Below, piece by piece: positions 9,993 to 17,876 of a stretch of 32,046 bases of DNA (position 1 is the stretch's first letter; the number at the start of each line of letters is the position of its first letter). The position numbers and the translations under genes were made by a program. The DNA lies in NCBI RefSeq assembly GCF_000346755.1, contig NZ_ANNV01000014.1, forward strand, positions 1 to 32,046, written 5' to 3'. The notes under the pieces were generated by a model that had not been told where the DNA came from, ran no database searches, and worked only from the letters and a program-made list of their open reading frames with translations. The DNA is from Pseudomonas sp. CBZ-4. Its GTDB lineage: Bacteria; Pseudomonadota; Gammaproteobacteria; Pseudomonadales; Pseudomonadaceae.

Positions 9993-10658
9993 ATGAGCCG
10001 TACCCTGCATGATGTTGCCAGCGGCACCTTGTTCGGCGTCGCGCTGAACTATCAGGGCCTGCTGGACCAGCATCTCGCCGCCTTCCAGCAGGCGCCCTAC
10101 CAGAAACCGCCAGGCAAGCCGGTGTTGTTTATCAAGACCCCGAACACCCGCAACGAACATGGCGCAGCGGTACTGCACCCGCAGGGTGAACGCCTGCAAC
10201 CGGGGCCGGCATTGGGCGTGGTGATCGGCGAGCGCGCGAGCCGTGTGCGCGTGGAAAATGCCATGACCCATGTGGCGGGTTACGTCGTGGTCAACGAGTT
10301 CAGCCTGCCGGAAGACAGCTACTACCGCCCGGCCGTCAAAGCCAAATGCCGCGACGGTTTTTGCGTGCTCGGGCCGCACTTGATCCCGCGTGACCAGGTG
10401 CCCAACCCCCAGCAACTGAGCCTCAAGCTGTGGGTCAACGGCCAGCTGCGCCAAGAGAATTCCACCGCCAATTGGGTCCGCGACATCCCCCAACTGATCG
10501 CCGAGATCAGCGAGTTCATGACCCTGCACCCCGGCGACGTACTGATCACCGGCACCCCCGAAGGCCGTGTCGATGTGCAACCTGGCGACACGGTTGAAGT
10601 CGAGATCAGCGGCGTCGGCCGCCTGGTCAACCCCATTCAAGCGGAGATCGCCCCATGA
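9993..10658 (+). CDS. hpaG1: HpaG1, OPET decarboxylase/HHDD isomerase, N-terminal-half protein
   Basis: A 221-residue protein of the fumarylacetoacetate-hydrolase fold, equivalent to the first half of enterobacterial HpaG, which decarboxylates 5-oxopent-3-ene-1,2,5-tricarboxylate and isomerises the product. In Pseudomonas the halves are separate genes. Family signatures include YYRPAVKAKCRDGFCVLGP and GDVLITGTPEG. The metal-binding Glu-x-Glu seen in hpaG2 is absent: the aligned stretch reads GPALGVVIG (71-79). That fits a non-metal half acting with HpaG2. ATG 9993 follows AGGAGAAACGC. It is first in the operon and overlaps hpaG2 by ATGA. Confidence 0.92.
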   Translation: MSRTLHDVASGTLFGVALNYQGLLDQHLAAFQQAPYQKPPGKPVLFIKTPNTRNEHGAAVLHPQGERLQPGPALGVVIGERASRVRVENAMTHVAGYVVVNEFSLPEDSYYRPAVKAKCRDGFCVLGPHLIPRDQVPNPQQLSLKLWVNGQLRQENSTANWVRDIPQLIAEISEFMTLHPGDVLITGTPEGRVDVQPGDTVEVEISGVGRLVNPIQAEIAP

Positions 10659-11425
10659 AACACGCCCGTATCCGTTTTGAAGGTGAAACCCACGCTGTGC
10701 AGGTCGAGGCCGATAATGGCGTGCGCCTGGGCGATGGCCGGCGGCTCGCTGAACATCAGGTGGAGTGGCTGCCACCGGCCACCGGCACAATGTTCGCCCT
10801 CGGCCTGAACTACGCGGACCACGCCGCCGAACTGGCCTTCGCGCCACCCACCGAGCCCCTGGTTTTTATCAAGTCCGTCGGCACCTATACCGGCCACCGC
10901 CAGGTCACCTGGCGCCCGGACAACGTCGCGTACATGCACTACGAGTGCGAGCTGGTGGCCGTGATCGGCAAGACCGCGCGCAACGTCAAGCGCGCCGACG
11001 CCCTCGACTACGTGGCCGGCTACACGCTGTGCAACGACTACGCGATCCGTGACTACCTGGAAAACTACTACCGCCCCAACCTGCGCGTTAAAAACCGCGA
11101 TGCCACCACCCCGGTCGGCCCGTGGATCGTCGATGTGGCCGATGTGCCCGACCCCGCCAACCTGACGCTGCGCACCTGGGTCAATGGTGAGCTGCGCCAG
11201 GAAGGCAGCACCCGCGACATGATCTTCGATATCCCCTACCTCATCGAATACCTGTCCGGTTTCATGACCCTGCAACCCGGCGACATGATCGCCACCGGCA
11301 CGCCCGAAGGCCTGGCCGATGTGGTACCGGGCGATGACGTGGTGGTGGAAGTCGAAGGTGTGGGCCGTCTGGTCAACCGAATTGTCAGCGAGACCGAATT
11401 CTTCTGCGTGCGTAACGAGGCGTGA
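10655..11425 (+). CDS. hpaG2: HpaG2, OPET decarboxylase/HHDD isomerase, metal-binding half
   Basis: A 256-residue fumarylacetoacetate-hydrolase-family enzyme equivalent to the C-terminal half of HpaG. It carries the expected metal ligands E97-x-E99 (MHYECEL) and D128 (CNDYAIRD), plus GDMIATGTPEGL near the C-terminus. With HpaG1 it converts 5-oxopent-3-ene-1,2,5-tricarboxylate to 2-hydroxyhepta-2,4-dienedioate and then 2-oxohept-3-enedioate. The start overlaps the hpaG1 stop (ATGA), and its stop overlaps a GTG at 11422, so the first three genes are probably translationally coupled. Confidence 0.93.
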   Translation: MKHARIRFEGETHAVQVEADNGVRLGDGRRLAEHQVEWLPPATGTMFALGLNYADHAAELAFAPPTEPLVFIKSVGTYTGHRQVTWRPDNVAYMHYECELVAVIGKTARNVKRADALDYVAGYTLCNDYAIRDYLENYYRPNLRVKNRDATTPVGPWIVDVADVPDPANLTLRTWVNGELRQEGSTRDMIFDIPYLIEYLSGFMTLQPGDMIATGTPEGLADVVPGDDVVVEVEGVGRLVNRIVSETEFFCVRNEA

Positions 11426-11430
11426 GCGAC

Positions 11431-12891
11431 ATGATCAAACACTGGATCAACGGCCGCGAGGTCGAAAGCAAAGACACCTTCACCAACTACAACCCGGCCA
11501 CCGGCGAAGCCATCGGTGAAGTCGCCAGCGGCGGCGCAGCGGAAGTGGCGCAAGCCGTCGCAGCGGCCAAGGAAGCCTTCCCCAAGTGGGCCAGCACCCC
11601 GGCCAAGGAGCGCGCGCGCCTGATGCGCAAGCTCGGTGAGCTGATCGAACAGAACGTGCCCCACCTGGCCGAGCTGGAAACCCTCGACACCGGCCTGCCG
11701 ATCCACCAGACCAGAAACGTACTGATCCCCCGCGCCTCGCACAACTTCGATTTCTTCGCCGAAGTCTGCACGCGCATGGACGGCCACACCTACCCGGTGG
11801 ACGACCAGATGCTCAACTACACCCTCTACCAGCCGGTGGGCGTGTGCGCGCTGGTGTCGCCGTGGAACGTACCGTTCATGACCGCCACCTGGAAGACCGC
11901 GCCGTGCCTGGCACTGGGCAATACGGCGGTGCTGAAGATGTCGGAACTGTCGCCGCTGACCGCCAATGAATTGGGGCGTCTGGCGGTGGAAGCGGGGATT
12001 CCCGACGGTGTGCTCAATGTGATCCAGGGCTACGGCGCCACCGCCGGCGATGCGCTGGTACGCCACCCTGACGTGCGTGCGATTTCCTTCACCGGCGGCA
12101 CCGCCACCGGCAAGAAAATCATGCAGACCGCCGGCCTGAAAAAGTACTCGATGGAACTGGGCGGCAAGTCGCCGGTGCTGATTTTCGAAGATGCCGATCT
12201 GCAGCGCGCCCTCGACGCCGCCCTGTTCACCATTTTCTCCCTGAATGGCGAACGCTGCACCGCCGGCAGCCGGATCTTCATCCAGGAAAGCATCTACCCG
12301 CAGTTTGTCGCCGAGTTCGCCGCCCGCGCCAAGCGCTTGATCGTGGGCGACCCGCAGGACCCGAACACCCAGGTCGGCTCGATGATCACCCAGGCGCACT
12401 ATGACAAGGTCACCGGCTACATCAAGATCGGCCTCGAAGAAGGCGCCACCCTGCTCGCCGGCGGCCTGGAGCGCCCAGCCAACCTGCCGGCGCATTTGAG
12501 CCGCGGCCAGTTCATCCAGCCAACGGTGTTTGCCGATGTAAACAACACGATGCGCATCGCCCAGGAAGAAATCTTCGGCCCGGTGGTGTGCCTGATCCCG
12601 TTCAAGGATGAAGCCGAGGCCTTGCAGTTGGCCAACGACACCGAGTACGGCCTGGCGTCCTATATCTGGACCCAGGACATTGGCAAGGCCCACCGCCTGG
12701 CGTACGGGATTGAAGCTGGCATGGTATTTATCAACAGCCAGAACGTGCGTGACCTGCGCCAGCCATTCGGCGGCGTGAAAGGCTCCGGCACCGGGCGTGA
12801 AGGCGGCCAGTACAGCTTTGAAGTGTTTGCCGAGATCAAGAACGTGTGCATTTCCATGGGCAGCCATCACATTCCGCGCTGGGGTGTGTAG
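11431..12891 (+). CDS. hpaE: HpaE, 5-carboxymethyl-2-hydroxymuconate semialdehyde dehydrogenase
   Basis: A 486-residue NAD-dependent aldehyde dehydrogenase that oxidises the ring-cleavage semialdehyde to 5-carboxymethyl-2-hydroxymuconate. Catalytic residues are in place: N146 (PWNVPF), K169, E242 (MELGGKS) and C276 (NGERCTAGS). The sequence follows enterobacterial HpaE almost throughout, including GLPIHQTRNVLIPRASHNF and the C-terminal ISMGSHHIPRWGV. ATG 11431 is preferred because GAGG lies 10 bases upstream; the alternative GTG 11422 overlaps the hpaG2 stop but has its Shine-Dalgarno too close. Confidence 0.96.
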   Translation: MIKHWINGREVESKDTFTNYNPATGEAIGEVASGGAAEVAQAVAAAKEAFPKWASTPAKERARLMRKLGELIEQNVPHLAELETLDTGLPIHQTRNVLIPRASHNFDFFAEVCTRMDGHTYPVDDQMLNYTLYQPVGVCALVSPWNVPFMTATWKTAPCLALGNTAVLKMSELSPLTANELGRLAVEAGIPDGVLNVIQGYGATAGDALVRHPDVRAISFTGGTATGKKIMQTAGLKKYSMELGGKSPVLIFEDADLQRALDAALFTIFSLNGERCTAGSRIFIQESIYPQFVAEFAARAKRLIVGDPQDPNTQVGSMITQAHYDKVTGYIKIGLEEGATLLAGGLERPANLPAHLSRGQFIQPTVFADVNNTMRIAQEEIFGPVVCLIPFKDEAEALQLANDTEYGLASYIWTQDIGKAHRLAYGIEAGMVFINSQNVRDLRQPFGGVKGSGTGREGGQYSFEVFAEIKNVCISMGSHHIPRWGV

Positions 12892-12940
12892 CACCCAATA
12901 CGGCACGCTCCAACAAGAATAAATACTCAGGAGAATCATC

Positions 12941-13798
12941 ATGGGCGAAGTGGTCCTGGCAGCGAAGATCTGCCACGTACCGTCGATGTACTTGTCGGAA
13001 CTGCCCGGCAAGCATCATGGCTGTCGCGAAGCGGCGATTGCCGGCCACAAGGAGATCGGCCGGCGCGCGCGGGCGTTGGGGGCCGATACGGCCGTGGTGT
13101 TCGACGTGCACTGGCTGGTCAACAGCGGCTATCACATCAACTGCGGCGAACAATTCCAGGGCACCTACACCAGCAATGAGCTGCCGCACTTCATCAAGAA
13201 CATGGACTACGCCTACCCCGGCTGCCCCGAACTGGGCCAATTGATCGCCGCCGAGGCCAACCTGGCGGGCGTGCGCAGCATGGCCCACGACATCCCGAGC
13301 CTGGAGCTTGAATACGGCACGCTGGTGCCCATGCGCTACATGCACATGGACGTGCCGGAAGAACAGAAATTCAAGGTCATTTCCATCGCCGCGTGGTGCG
13401 CCTGGCATCGCCTGGAGGACAGCTTCGCATTCGGCGCCGCCGTGCGCCGCGCCATCGAAAAGAGCGAGCGCAAGGTGCTGGTGCTGGCGTCCGGGTCGCT
13501 GTCCCATCGTTTCTCGGACGACCGCGAAGCCGAGGCGAATATTCACCACTGGACACGCGAGTTCGACAAGCAGATGGACCTGCACGTGGTGGACATGTGG
13601 CAGCAAGGCCGCTTCAAGGAGTTCTGCGCAATGCTGCCGGATTACGCCGAACACTGCTTCGGCGAAGGCAAGATGCACGACACCGCGATGCTCCTCGGGC
13701 TGTTGGGCGGACCGGACTATGCCCAGCCGGCCGAGATCATCACGCCGCCCTTGGGCAGCTCGGGCACCGGCCAGATCAACGCGATTTTCCCGCTGTAG
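12941..13798 (+). CDS. hpaD: HpaD, homoprotocatechuate 2,3-dioxygenase
   Basis: A 285-residue class III (LigB-type) extradiol dioxygenase that cleaves 3,4-dihydroxyphenylacetate at the 2,3 position to the yellow muconic semialdehyde. Recognisable segments are AAKICHVPSMYLSELPGKHHGC at the N-terminus (His 12 in the usual metal-ligand region), VFDVHWLVNS, TYTSNELPHFI and LASGSLSHRFSDD. AGGAG precedes ATG 12941. The 49-base gap after hpaE is the second largest in the operon, after the 49-to-46-base class, and shows no terminator. Confidence 0.95.
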   Translation: MGEVVLAAKICHVPSMYLSELPGKHHGCREAAIAGHKEIGRRARALGADTAVVFDVHWLVNSGYHINCGEQFQGTYTSNELPHFIKNMDYAYPGCPELGQLIAAEANLAGVRSMAHDIPSLELEYGTLVPMRYMHMDVPEEQKFKVISIAAWCAWHRLEDSFAFGAAVRRAIEKSERKVLVLASGSLSHRFSDDREAEANIHHWTREFDKQMDLHVVDMWQQGRFKEFCAMLPDYAEHCFGEGKMHDTAMLLGLLGGPDYAQPAEIITPPLGSSGTGQINAIFPL

Positions 13799-13813
13799 AA
13801 CTGGGAGAAACCC

Positions 13814-14206
13814 ATGCCGCACTTTATCGCCGAGTACACCGACAACATCGAACAACAGGCCGACCTGCCAGGCCTGTTTGAACAGGTCCACCGCGTGCTG
13901 GGGGACAGTGGCGTGTTCCCCCTCGGCGGCATCCGCAGCCGGGGCGTGCGCCTGGACACCTGGCGCATGGCCGACGGCAAGCACGACTATGCCTTTGTGC
14001 ACATGACCCTCAAGGTCGGCCATGGCCGCGACCTGGCTACGCGCCAGGCAGTGGCCGAGACCGTGTTCGCGCTGATCACTGCGCACTTCGCCGAGCTGCA
14101 AGCACAGCGCTTGCTCGCGCTGTCATTCGAAATGATCGAGTTGCACCCGCAGCTCAACTTCAAGCAGAACAACGTGCATGCATTCCTGAACAACCCGGCG
14201 GGCTGA
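13814..14206 (+). CDS. hpaF: HpaF, 5-carboxymethyl-2-hydroxymuconate delta-isomerase
   Basis: A 130-residue tautomerase-superfamily enzyme that isomerises 5-carboxymethyl-2-hydroxymuconate to the 5-oxo tricarboxylate used by HpaG. Pro2, which becomes the catalytic N-terminal proline after Met removal, is present (MPHFIAEYTDNI). The length and the C-terminal FEMIELHPQLNFKQNNVH match the family. GGGAG lies upstream of ATG 13814, 15 bases after the hpaD stop. Confidence 0.95.
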   Translation: MPHFIAEYTDNIEQQADLPGLFEQVHRVLGDSGVFPLGGIRSRGVRLDTWRMADGKHDYAFVHMTLKVGHGRDLATRQAVAETVFALITAHFAELQAQRLLALSFEMIELHPQLNFKQNNVHAFLNNPAG

Positions 14207-14252
14207 ACCCTGCCGACTCCCTCACGGCCACTCAGACAAAAAGTACAACATC

Positions 14253-15581
14253 ATGAGCACAGCCCACTCCACTGCCAGCCTCGCGCTGGCTGAGCACGAC
14301 CGCACCCATCGTTTAGTGACGTGGCGCCTGATGCCGCTGTTGCTGGTGTGTTACTTGTTCGCCCACCTGGACCGTATCAACATCGGCTTCGCGAAGATGC
14401 AGATGAGCAGCGACCTGCACTTCAGTGACACGGTCTACGGTTTCGGCGCCGGGTTGTTTTTCATCGCCTACGCGCTGTTCGGCGTGCCCAGCAACATGGC
14501 GCTGGATCGCGTCGGGCCGAGGCGCTGGATCGCCAGCCTGATGGTGGTGTGGGGCCTGTTGTCCACCGCCATGCTCTGGGTGGAAAGCGCCCGTGGCTTC
14601 TATGTGCTGCGCTTTTTGCTGGGGGTGGCCGAGGCGGGGTTTTTCCCCGGAATCCTGGTCTATCTCAACCGCTGGTACCCGGCGCGCCGGCGGGCCCAGG
14701 TCACCGCGCTGTTCGCCATCGCCGTGCCCATGGCCGGCGTGCTCGGCGGGCCGTTGTCCGGCGTGCTCGGCGGGCCGTTGTCCGGGGCGATCCTGGAGCA
14801 CTTCCAGGCCGTAGGCGGGATGCGCGGCTGGCAATGGATGTTTCTGATCGAAGGCGCGCCCGTGGTGCTGCTTGGGCTGGTGGTGCTCAAGTGGCTGCCG
14901 GACGGTTTCGACAGCGTGCACTGGCTCAGCGCCGAACAGAAACAGCAGCTGCACGCACAACTGCGCAGCGAAGAACAACGCAAGACCATCACCTCGTTCG
15001 GCGGCATCCTGCGCGACCCCCAGGTGTGGTTGCTGGTGGCGGTGTATTTTGCGGTGATGCTGGCGGTGAACACCCTGGCGTTCTGGATGCCCACCCTGAT
15101 CCACGGCGCCGGCATCGGCCGCGACAGTCAGGTCGGCCTGCTCAGTGCCTTGCCGTACCTGGCCGGCTGCTTCTTTATGATCGCCTGCGGGCGTTCGTCC
15201 GACCGCCATCGCGAACGCCGCTGGCACCTGTGCGTGCCACTGCTGATGGCCGCCGTCGGCATCGCCGTGGCGGGCCTGGCACCGGGCAATGCGCTGCTGG
15301 TGATGAGCGGGCTGGTCGTCGCCGGCATGGGCGCCAGCGCCGCCCTGCCGATGTTCTGGCAACTGCCCCCGGCGTTCCTCTCCAACACCACCCAGGCTGC
15401 CGGCATCGCCATGATCAGCTCCTTTGGCAGCATCGCCGCGTTTCTCGCACCGTACCTGATCGGCTGGATGCGTGACGCCACCCAGAGCGCCAGCCTGGCC
15501 CTCTACGTACTCGCCTTGTTTATCGCCCTCGGCGGCCTGCTGGTGCTGCGCACCCACGCTGCCATCGTCAACCCACACTAG
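14253..15581 (+). CDS. hpaX: HpaX, MFS uptake permease for 4-hydroxyphenylacetate
   Basis: A 442-residue major facilitator of the anion:cation symporter family, with about 12 membrane segments and the typical [12 protein letters not shown] motif near residue 40 and [11 protein letters not shown] after helix 4. HpaX imports 4-hydroxyphenylacetate across the inner membrane; position inside the hpa operon supports that substrate. The ATG at 14253 lacks a good Shine-Dalgarno, so expression may be modest. An exact 24-bp tandem duplication at 14736-14783 doubles the residues GVLGGPLS in what should be helix 5, lengthening that helix by eight residues. Whether transport survives cannot be told from sequence. 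Confidence 0.9.
   Translation: MSTAHSTASLALAEHDRTHRLVTWRLMPLLLVCYLFAHLDRINIGFAKMQMSSDLHFSDTVYGFGAGLFFIAYALFGVPSNMALDRVGPRRWIASLMVVWGLLSTAMLWVESARGFYVLRFLLGVAEAGFFPGILVYLNRWYPARRRAQVTALFAIAVPMAGVLGGPLSGVLGGPLSGAILEHFQAVGGMRGWQWMFLIEGAPVVLLGLVVLKWLPDGFDSVHWLSAEQKQQLHAQLRSEEQRKTITSFGGILRDPQVWLLVAVYFAVMLAVNTLAFWMPTLIHGAGIGRDSQVGLLSALPYLAGCFFMIACGRSSDRHRERRWHLCVPLLMAAVGIAVAGLAPGNALLVMSGLVVAGMGASAALPMFWQLPPAFLSNTTQAAGIAMISSFGSIAAFLAPYLIGWMRDATQSASLALYVLALFIALGGLLVLRTHAAIVNPH
14736..14783 (+). repeat. Perfect 24-bp tandem duplication inside hpaX
   Basis: Positions 14736-14759 and 14760-14783 are identical and in frame, each encoding GVLGGPLS; the next residues continue as the family-typical GAILEH. 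The exact identity of the copies suggests a recent slippage event. Confidence 0.9.
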
Positions 15582-15592
15582 AGACCGTTGCC

Positions 15593-16396
15593 ATGCTTGA
15601 CGCCCAGCAAATCCTCGCCGCCGCCGCCCAACTGGACCGCGCCGAACGCAGCCGCGCACAGGTGCGCCAGTTTTCCCTCGACTACCCGGACATGACCGTT
15701 GAAGACGCCTACGCCATCCAGCGCGCCTGGGTCGCGCAGAAGATCAAGGACGGACGCACGCTGAAGGGCCACAAGATCGGCCTGACGTCGCGGGCCATGC
15801 AGGTCTCGTCGAACATCAGCGAACCCGACTACGGTGCGCTGCTCGATGACATGTTTTTCGACGAGGGCAGCGATATTCCCTTCGCCCGCTTCATCGTGCC
15901 ACGGGTGGAAGTGGAGCTGGCGTTTGTCCTCGGCAAACCCCTCAAGGGCCCGAACTGCACGGTATTCGATGTACTCGACGCAACCGAATGGGTGATCCCG
16001 GCGCTGGAGATCATCGACGCGCGCATCCAGCAGATCGACCCGCAGACCCAGGCCACGCGCAAGGTCTTCGACACTATCTCCGACAACGCCGCCAACGCCG
16101 GTGTGGTGCTCGGCGGCCGTGCCGTACGGCCCACCGAGATCGATCTGCGCAAAGTGCCTGCAGTGCTCTACCGCAACGGTGTGATCGAAGAATCCGGAGT
16201 GTCCGCCGCCGTGCTCAACCACCCGGCCAAGGGCGTGGCCTGGCTGGCGAACAAACTGGCGCCCTATGACGTGACCTTGCTGGCGGGACAAATCATTCTC
16301 GGTGGCTCGTTTACCCGCCCTGTGGCGGCCCATCCCGGTGACACCTTCCATGTCGATTACGACATGCTGGGATCGATTGCCTGCCGCTTCGTCTGA
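15593..16396 (+). CDS. hpaH: HpaH, 2-oxohept-4-ene-1,7-dioate hydratase
   Basis: A 267-residue hydratase of the fumarylacetoacetate-hydrolase-like fold (relative of MhpD/XylJ) that adds water to 2-oxohept-4-ene-1,7-dioate, giving 4-hydroxy-2-oxoheptanedioate. Family segments include [28 protein letters not shown] (metal-binding E-x-E) and [14 protein letters not shown]. It starts 12 bases after hpaX with only a weak ribosome-binding site. Confidence 0.95.
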   Translation: MLDAQQILAAAAQLDRAERSRAQVRQFSLDYPDMTVEDAYAIQRAWVAQKIKDGRTLKGHKIGLTSRAMQVSSNISEPDYGALLDDMFFDEGSDIPFARFIVPRVEVELAFVLGKPLKGPNCTVFDVLDATEWVIPALEIIDARIQQIDPQTQATRKVFDTISDNAANAGVVLGGRAVRPTEIDLRKVPAVLYRNGVIEESGVSAAVLNHPAKGVAWLANKLAPYDVTLLAGQIILGGSFTRPVAAHPGDTFHVDYDMLGSIACRFV

Positions 16397-16412
16397 ACCC
16401 TGGAGGATTGTC

Positions 16413-17213
16413 ATGGACCTGCCCGTCAACCGCTTCAAACAACGCCTGCACCAAGGCGACGTGCAAATCGGCCTGTGGCTCGGCCTCGCCGACGCCTACT
16501 GTGCCGAACTGGCCGCCAATGCCGGCTTCGACTGGCTGTTGATCGACGGCGAACACGCCCCCAACCACCTGCACGGCATGCTCGGCCAGTTGCAGGCGGT
16601 GGCGCCCTACCCCAGCCAGGCGCTGATTCGCCCGGTGATCGGCGACAGTGCGCGGATCAAGCAACTGCTCGACATCGGCGCCCAGACGCTGCTGGTGCCC
16701 ATGGTCGAAAGCGCCGCCCAGGCCCGCGAACTGGTGCGCGCCATGCGCTACCCACCCCACGGCATTCGCGGGGTGGGCAGCGCCCTGGCGCGAGCGTCAC
16801 GCTGGAACAGCATCGCGGGTTATCTCGATCAAGCGGATGAGCAGATGTGCCTGTTGGTGCAGATCGAGAACCTTCCAGGCCTGGCGAACCTGGGTGAGAT
16901 TGCCGCCGTGGAGGGTGTGGACGGGGTGTTCATTGGGCCCGCAGATCTGAGCGCGTCGATGGGGCACCGGGGTAACCCGGGGCATCCGGATGTGCAGGCG
17001 GCGATTGAAGACGCCATCGGGCGCATCGTGCAATCGGGCAAGGCGGCGGGCATTCTCAGTGCGGATGAGCGCCTGGCGCGGCGCTATATCGAATTGGGTG
17101 CGACGTTTGTGGCGGTGGGCGTAGACACCACGGTGTTGATGCGCGGGCTGCAGGCACTGGCGGGGACATTCAAAGGCATTCCCACGCCAGTCAATGCCGG
17201 CGGCGTCTACTGA
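16413..17213 (+). CDS. hpaI: HpaI, 4-hydroxy-2-oxoheptanedioate aldolase
   Basis: A 266-residue metal-dependent class II pyruvate aldolase that splits 4-hydroxy-2-oxoheptanedioate into pyruvate and succinic semialdehyde, the last step of the operon. Key residues are all in place when aligned from memory with E. coli HpaI (offset +3): catalytic H48 (DGEHAPN), R73, metal ligands E152 (VQIEN) and D178 (GPADLS). The start at 16413 follows GGAGG at ideal spacing; the reading frame opens upstream at 16302 but that would overlap hpaH. It is the last gene before convergent hpaR. Confidence 0.96.
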   Translation: MDLPVNRFKQRLHQGDVQIGLWLGLADAYCAELAANAGFDWLLIDGEHAPNHLHGMLGQLQAVAPYPSQALIRPVIGDSARIKQLLDIGAQTLLVPMVESAAQARELVRAMRYPPHGIRGVGSALARASRWNSIAGYLDQADEQMCLLVQIENLPGLANLGEIAAVEGVDGVFIGPADLSASMGHRGNPGHPDVQAAIEDAIGRIVQSGKAAGILSADERLARRYIELGATFVAVGVDTTVLMRGLQALAGTFKGIPTPVNAGGVY

Positions 17214-17215
17214 GA

Positions 17216-17228
17216 TCCCCTGTGGGGA
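17216..17228. terminator. Short hairpin between convergent hpaI and hpaR
   Basis: TCCCC-TGT-GGGGA forms a 5-bp stem in the 28-base gap between the two stops. There is no U tract on either strand, so this is a weak candidate for a shared terminator. Confidence 0.35.
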
Positions 17229-17241
17229 GTCAGGTGTTGAT

Positions 17242-17670
17242 TCAGCGCTTGAGGTTGATGTTCTTCAAGTCATCCAGCAAGCCCAGCAGGGTCTGCAACT
17301 TCTCTTCGCCGAACTGATCCTGCAAACGCTGGTAGTTGGCCTCCATGCAATGGCGCATGGACTCGAAACTCGCCCTGCCCTTGTCGGCCAGCGTCACCAG
17401 TACCCGCCGCTGGTCTTGCTCGGCCTTGCGCCGGTGCACCATGCCGGCGCTTTCCATGCGCACCAGCACGCCGGTCATGCTCGGCTTGAGGATGCAGGCC
17501 AGTTCCGCCAACTGGTAAATCTCCAGCTCACCGTGCTGTTCAAGGATGCGGATGATCCGCCATTGCTGTTCGGTCAGGCCGTGTTCATTCAAGGACGGGC
17601 GAAAGAAACTCATGGCCGCTTCGCGGGCTTGCAACAGGGTCAAGGTCAAGGATTGGCGAGGTTTGAGCAT
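17242..17670 (-). CDS. hpaR: HpaR, MarR-family repressor of the homoprotocatechuate pathway
   Basis: A 142-residue MarR-type winged-helix repressor. TLTLLQAREAAMSFFRP and LTEQQWRIIRIL near the N-terminus, ACILKPSMTGVLVRME (recognition helix) and DQRRVLVTL (wing) match HpaR of the enterobacterial hpa cluster, where it represses the meta-cleavage operon until the pathway substrate binds. ATG 17670 is chosen because the protein from there matches the family length; an upstream GTG at 17685 is possible. No strong Shine-Dalgarno precedes either. A copy of the hpaG1-promoter operator lies 26 bp upstream, implying autorepression. Confidence 0.93.
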   Translation of the reverse strand: MLKPRQSLTLTLLQAREAAMSFFRPSLNEHGLTEQQWRIIRILEQHGELEIYQLAELACILKPSMTGVLVRMESAGMVHRRKAEQDQRRVLVTLADKGRASFESMRHCMEANYQRLQDQFGEEKLQTLLGLLDDLKNINLKR

Positions 17671-17693
17671 AGGGATCAGGGTCACGGGGGATT

Positions 17694-17712
17694 TAGTTAA
17701 TAATTTAACGAA
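17694..17712 (-). promoter_or_regulatory. Candidate HpaR operator at its own promoter
   Basis: The plus strand reads GTTAATAATTTAACGAA at 17696-17712, an inverted GTTAA/TTAAC pair with 4-bp spacing. It matches the hpaG1 promoter copy at 15 of 17 bases, which points to negative autoregulation of hpaR. Confidence 0.75.
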
Positions 17713-17767
17713 ACTCTAGCATTCCCGGCCTTCGAGCGCGCTATAACTTGTTGATCGCGCCGCCCAT

Positions 17768-17807
17768 GGCGCCCTGAATCAAAAGCCTGGGCACGCAGGA
17801 TCAAGAC
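17768..17807 (+). promoter_or_regulatory. Direct-repeat activator site upstream of the FAD oxidase
   Basis: GGCGCCCTGAATCAAAA (17768-17784) is repeated 22 bp downstream as GGCACGCAGGATCAAGA (17790-17806), 13 of 17 bases identical. A possible -10 (CCCTTAAT, 17824-17831) follows. Two direct repeats at this spacing are typical of AraC-family sites, and the same motif precedes the porin and aldehyde dehydrogenase genes. The FeaR-like protein at 21994-22935 is the probable binder. Confidence 0.7.
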
Positions 17808-17876
17808 TTCCACCCCGTCAGGGCCCTTAATGGAGGCATCCGCTTTAGAGCCTTCCTTCACCTTTCAGGCTGCGCC

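Noticed and set aside
14736..14783. Frameshift or pseudogene in hpaX
   Set aside because: The duplication is a multiple of three and the frame continues to a normal C-terminus, so the gene is intact apart from the insertion.
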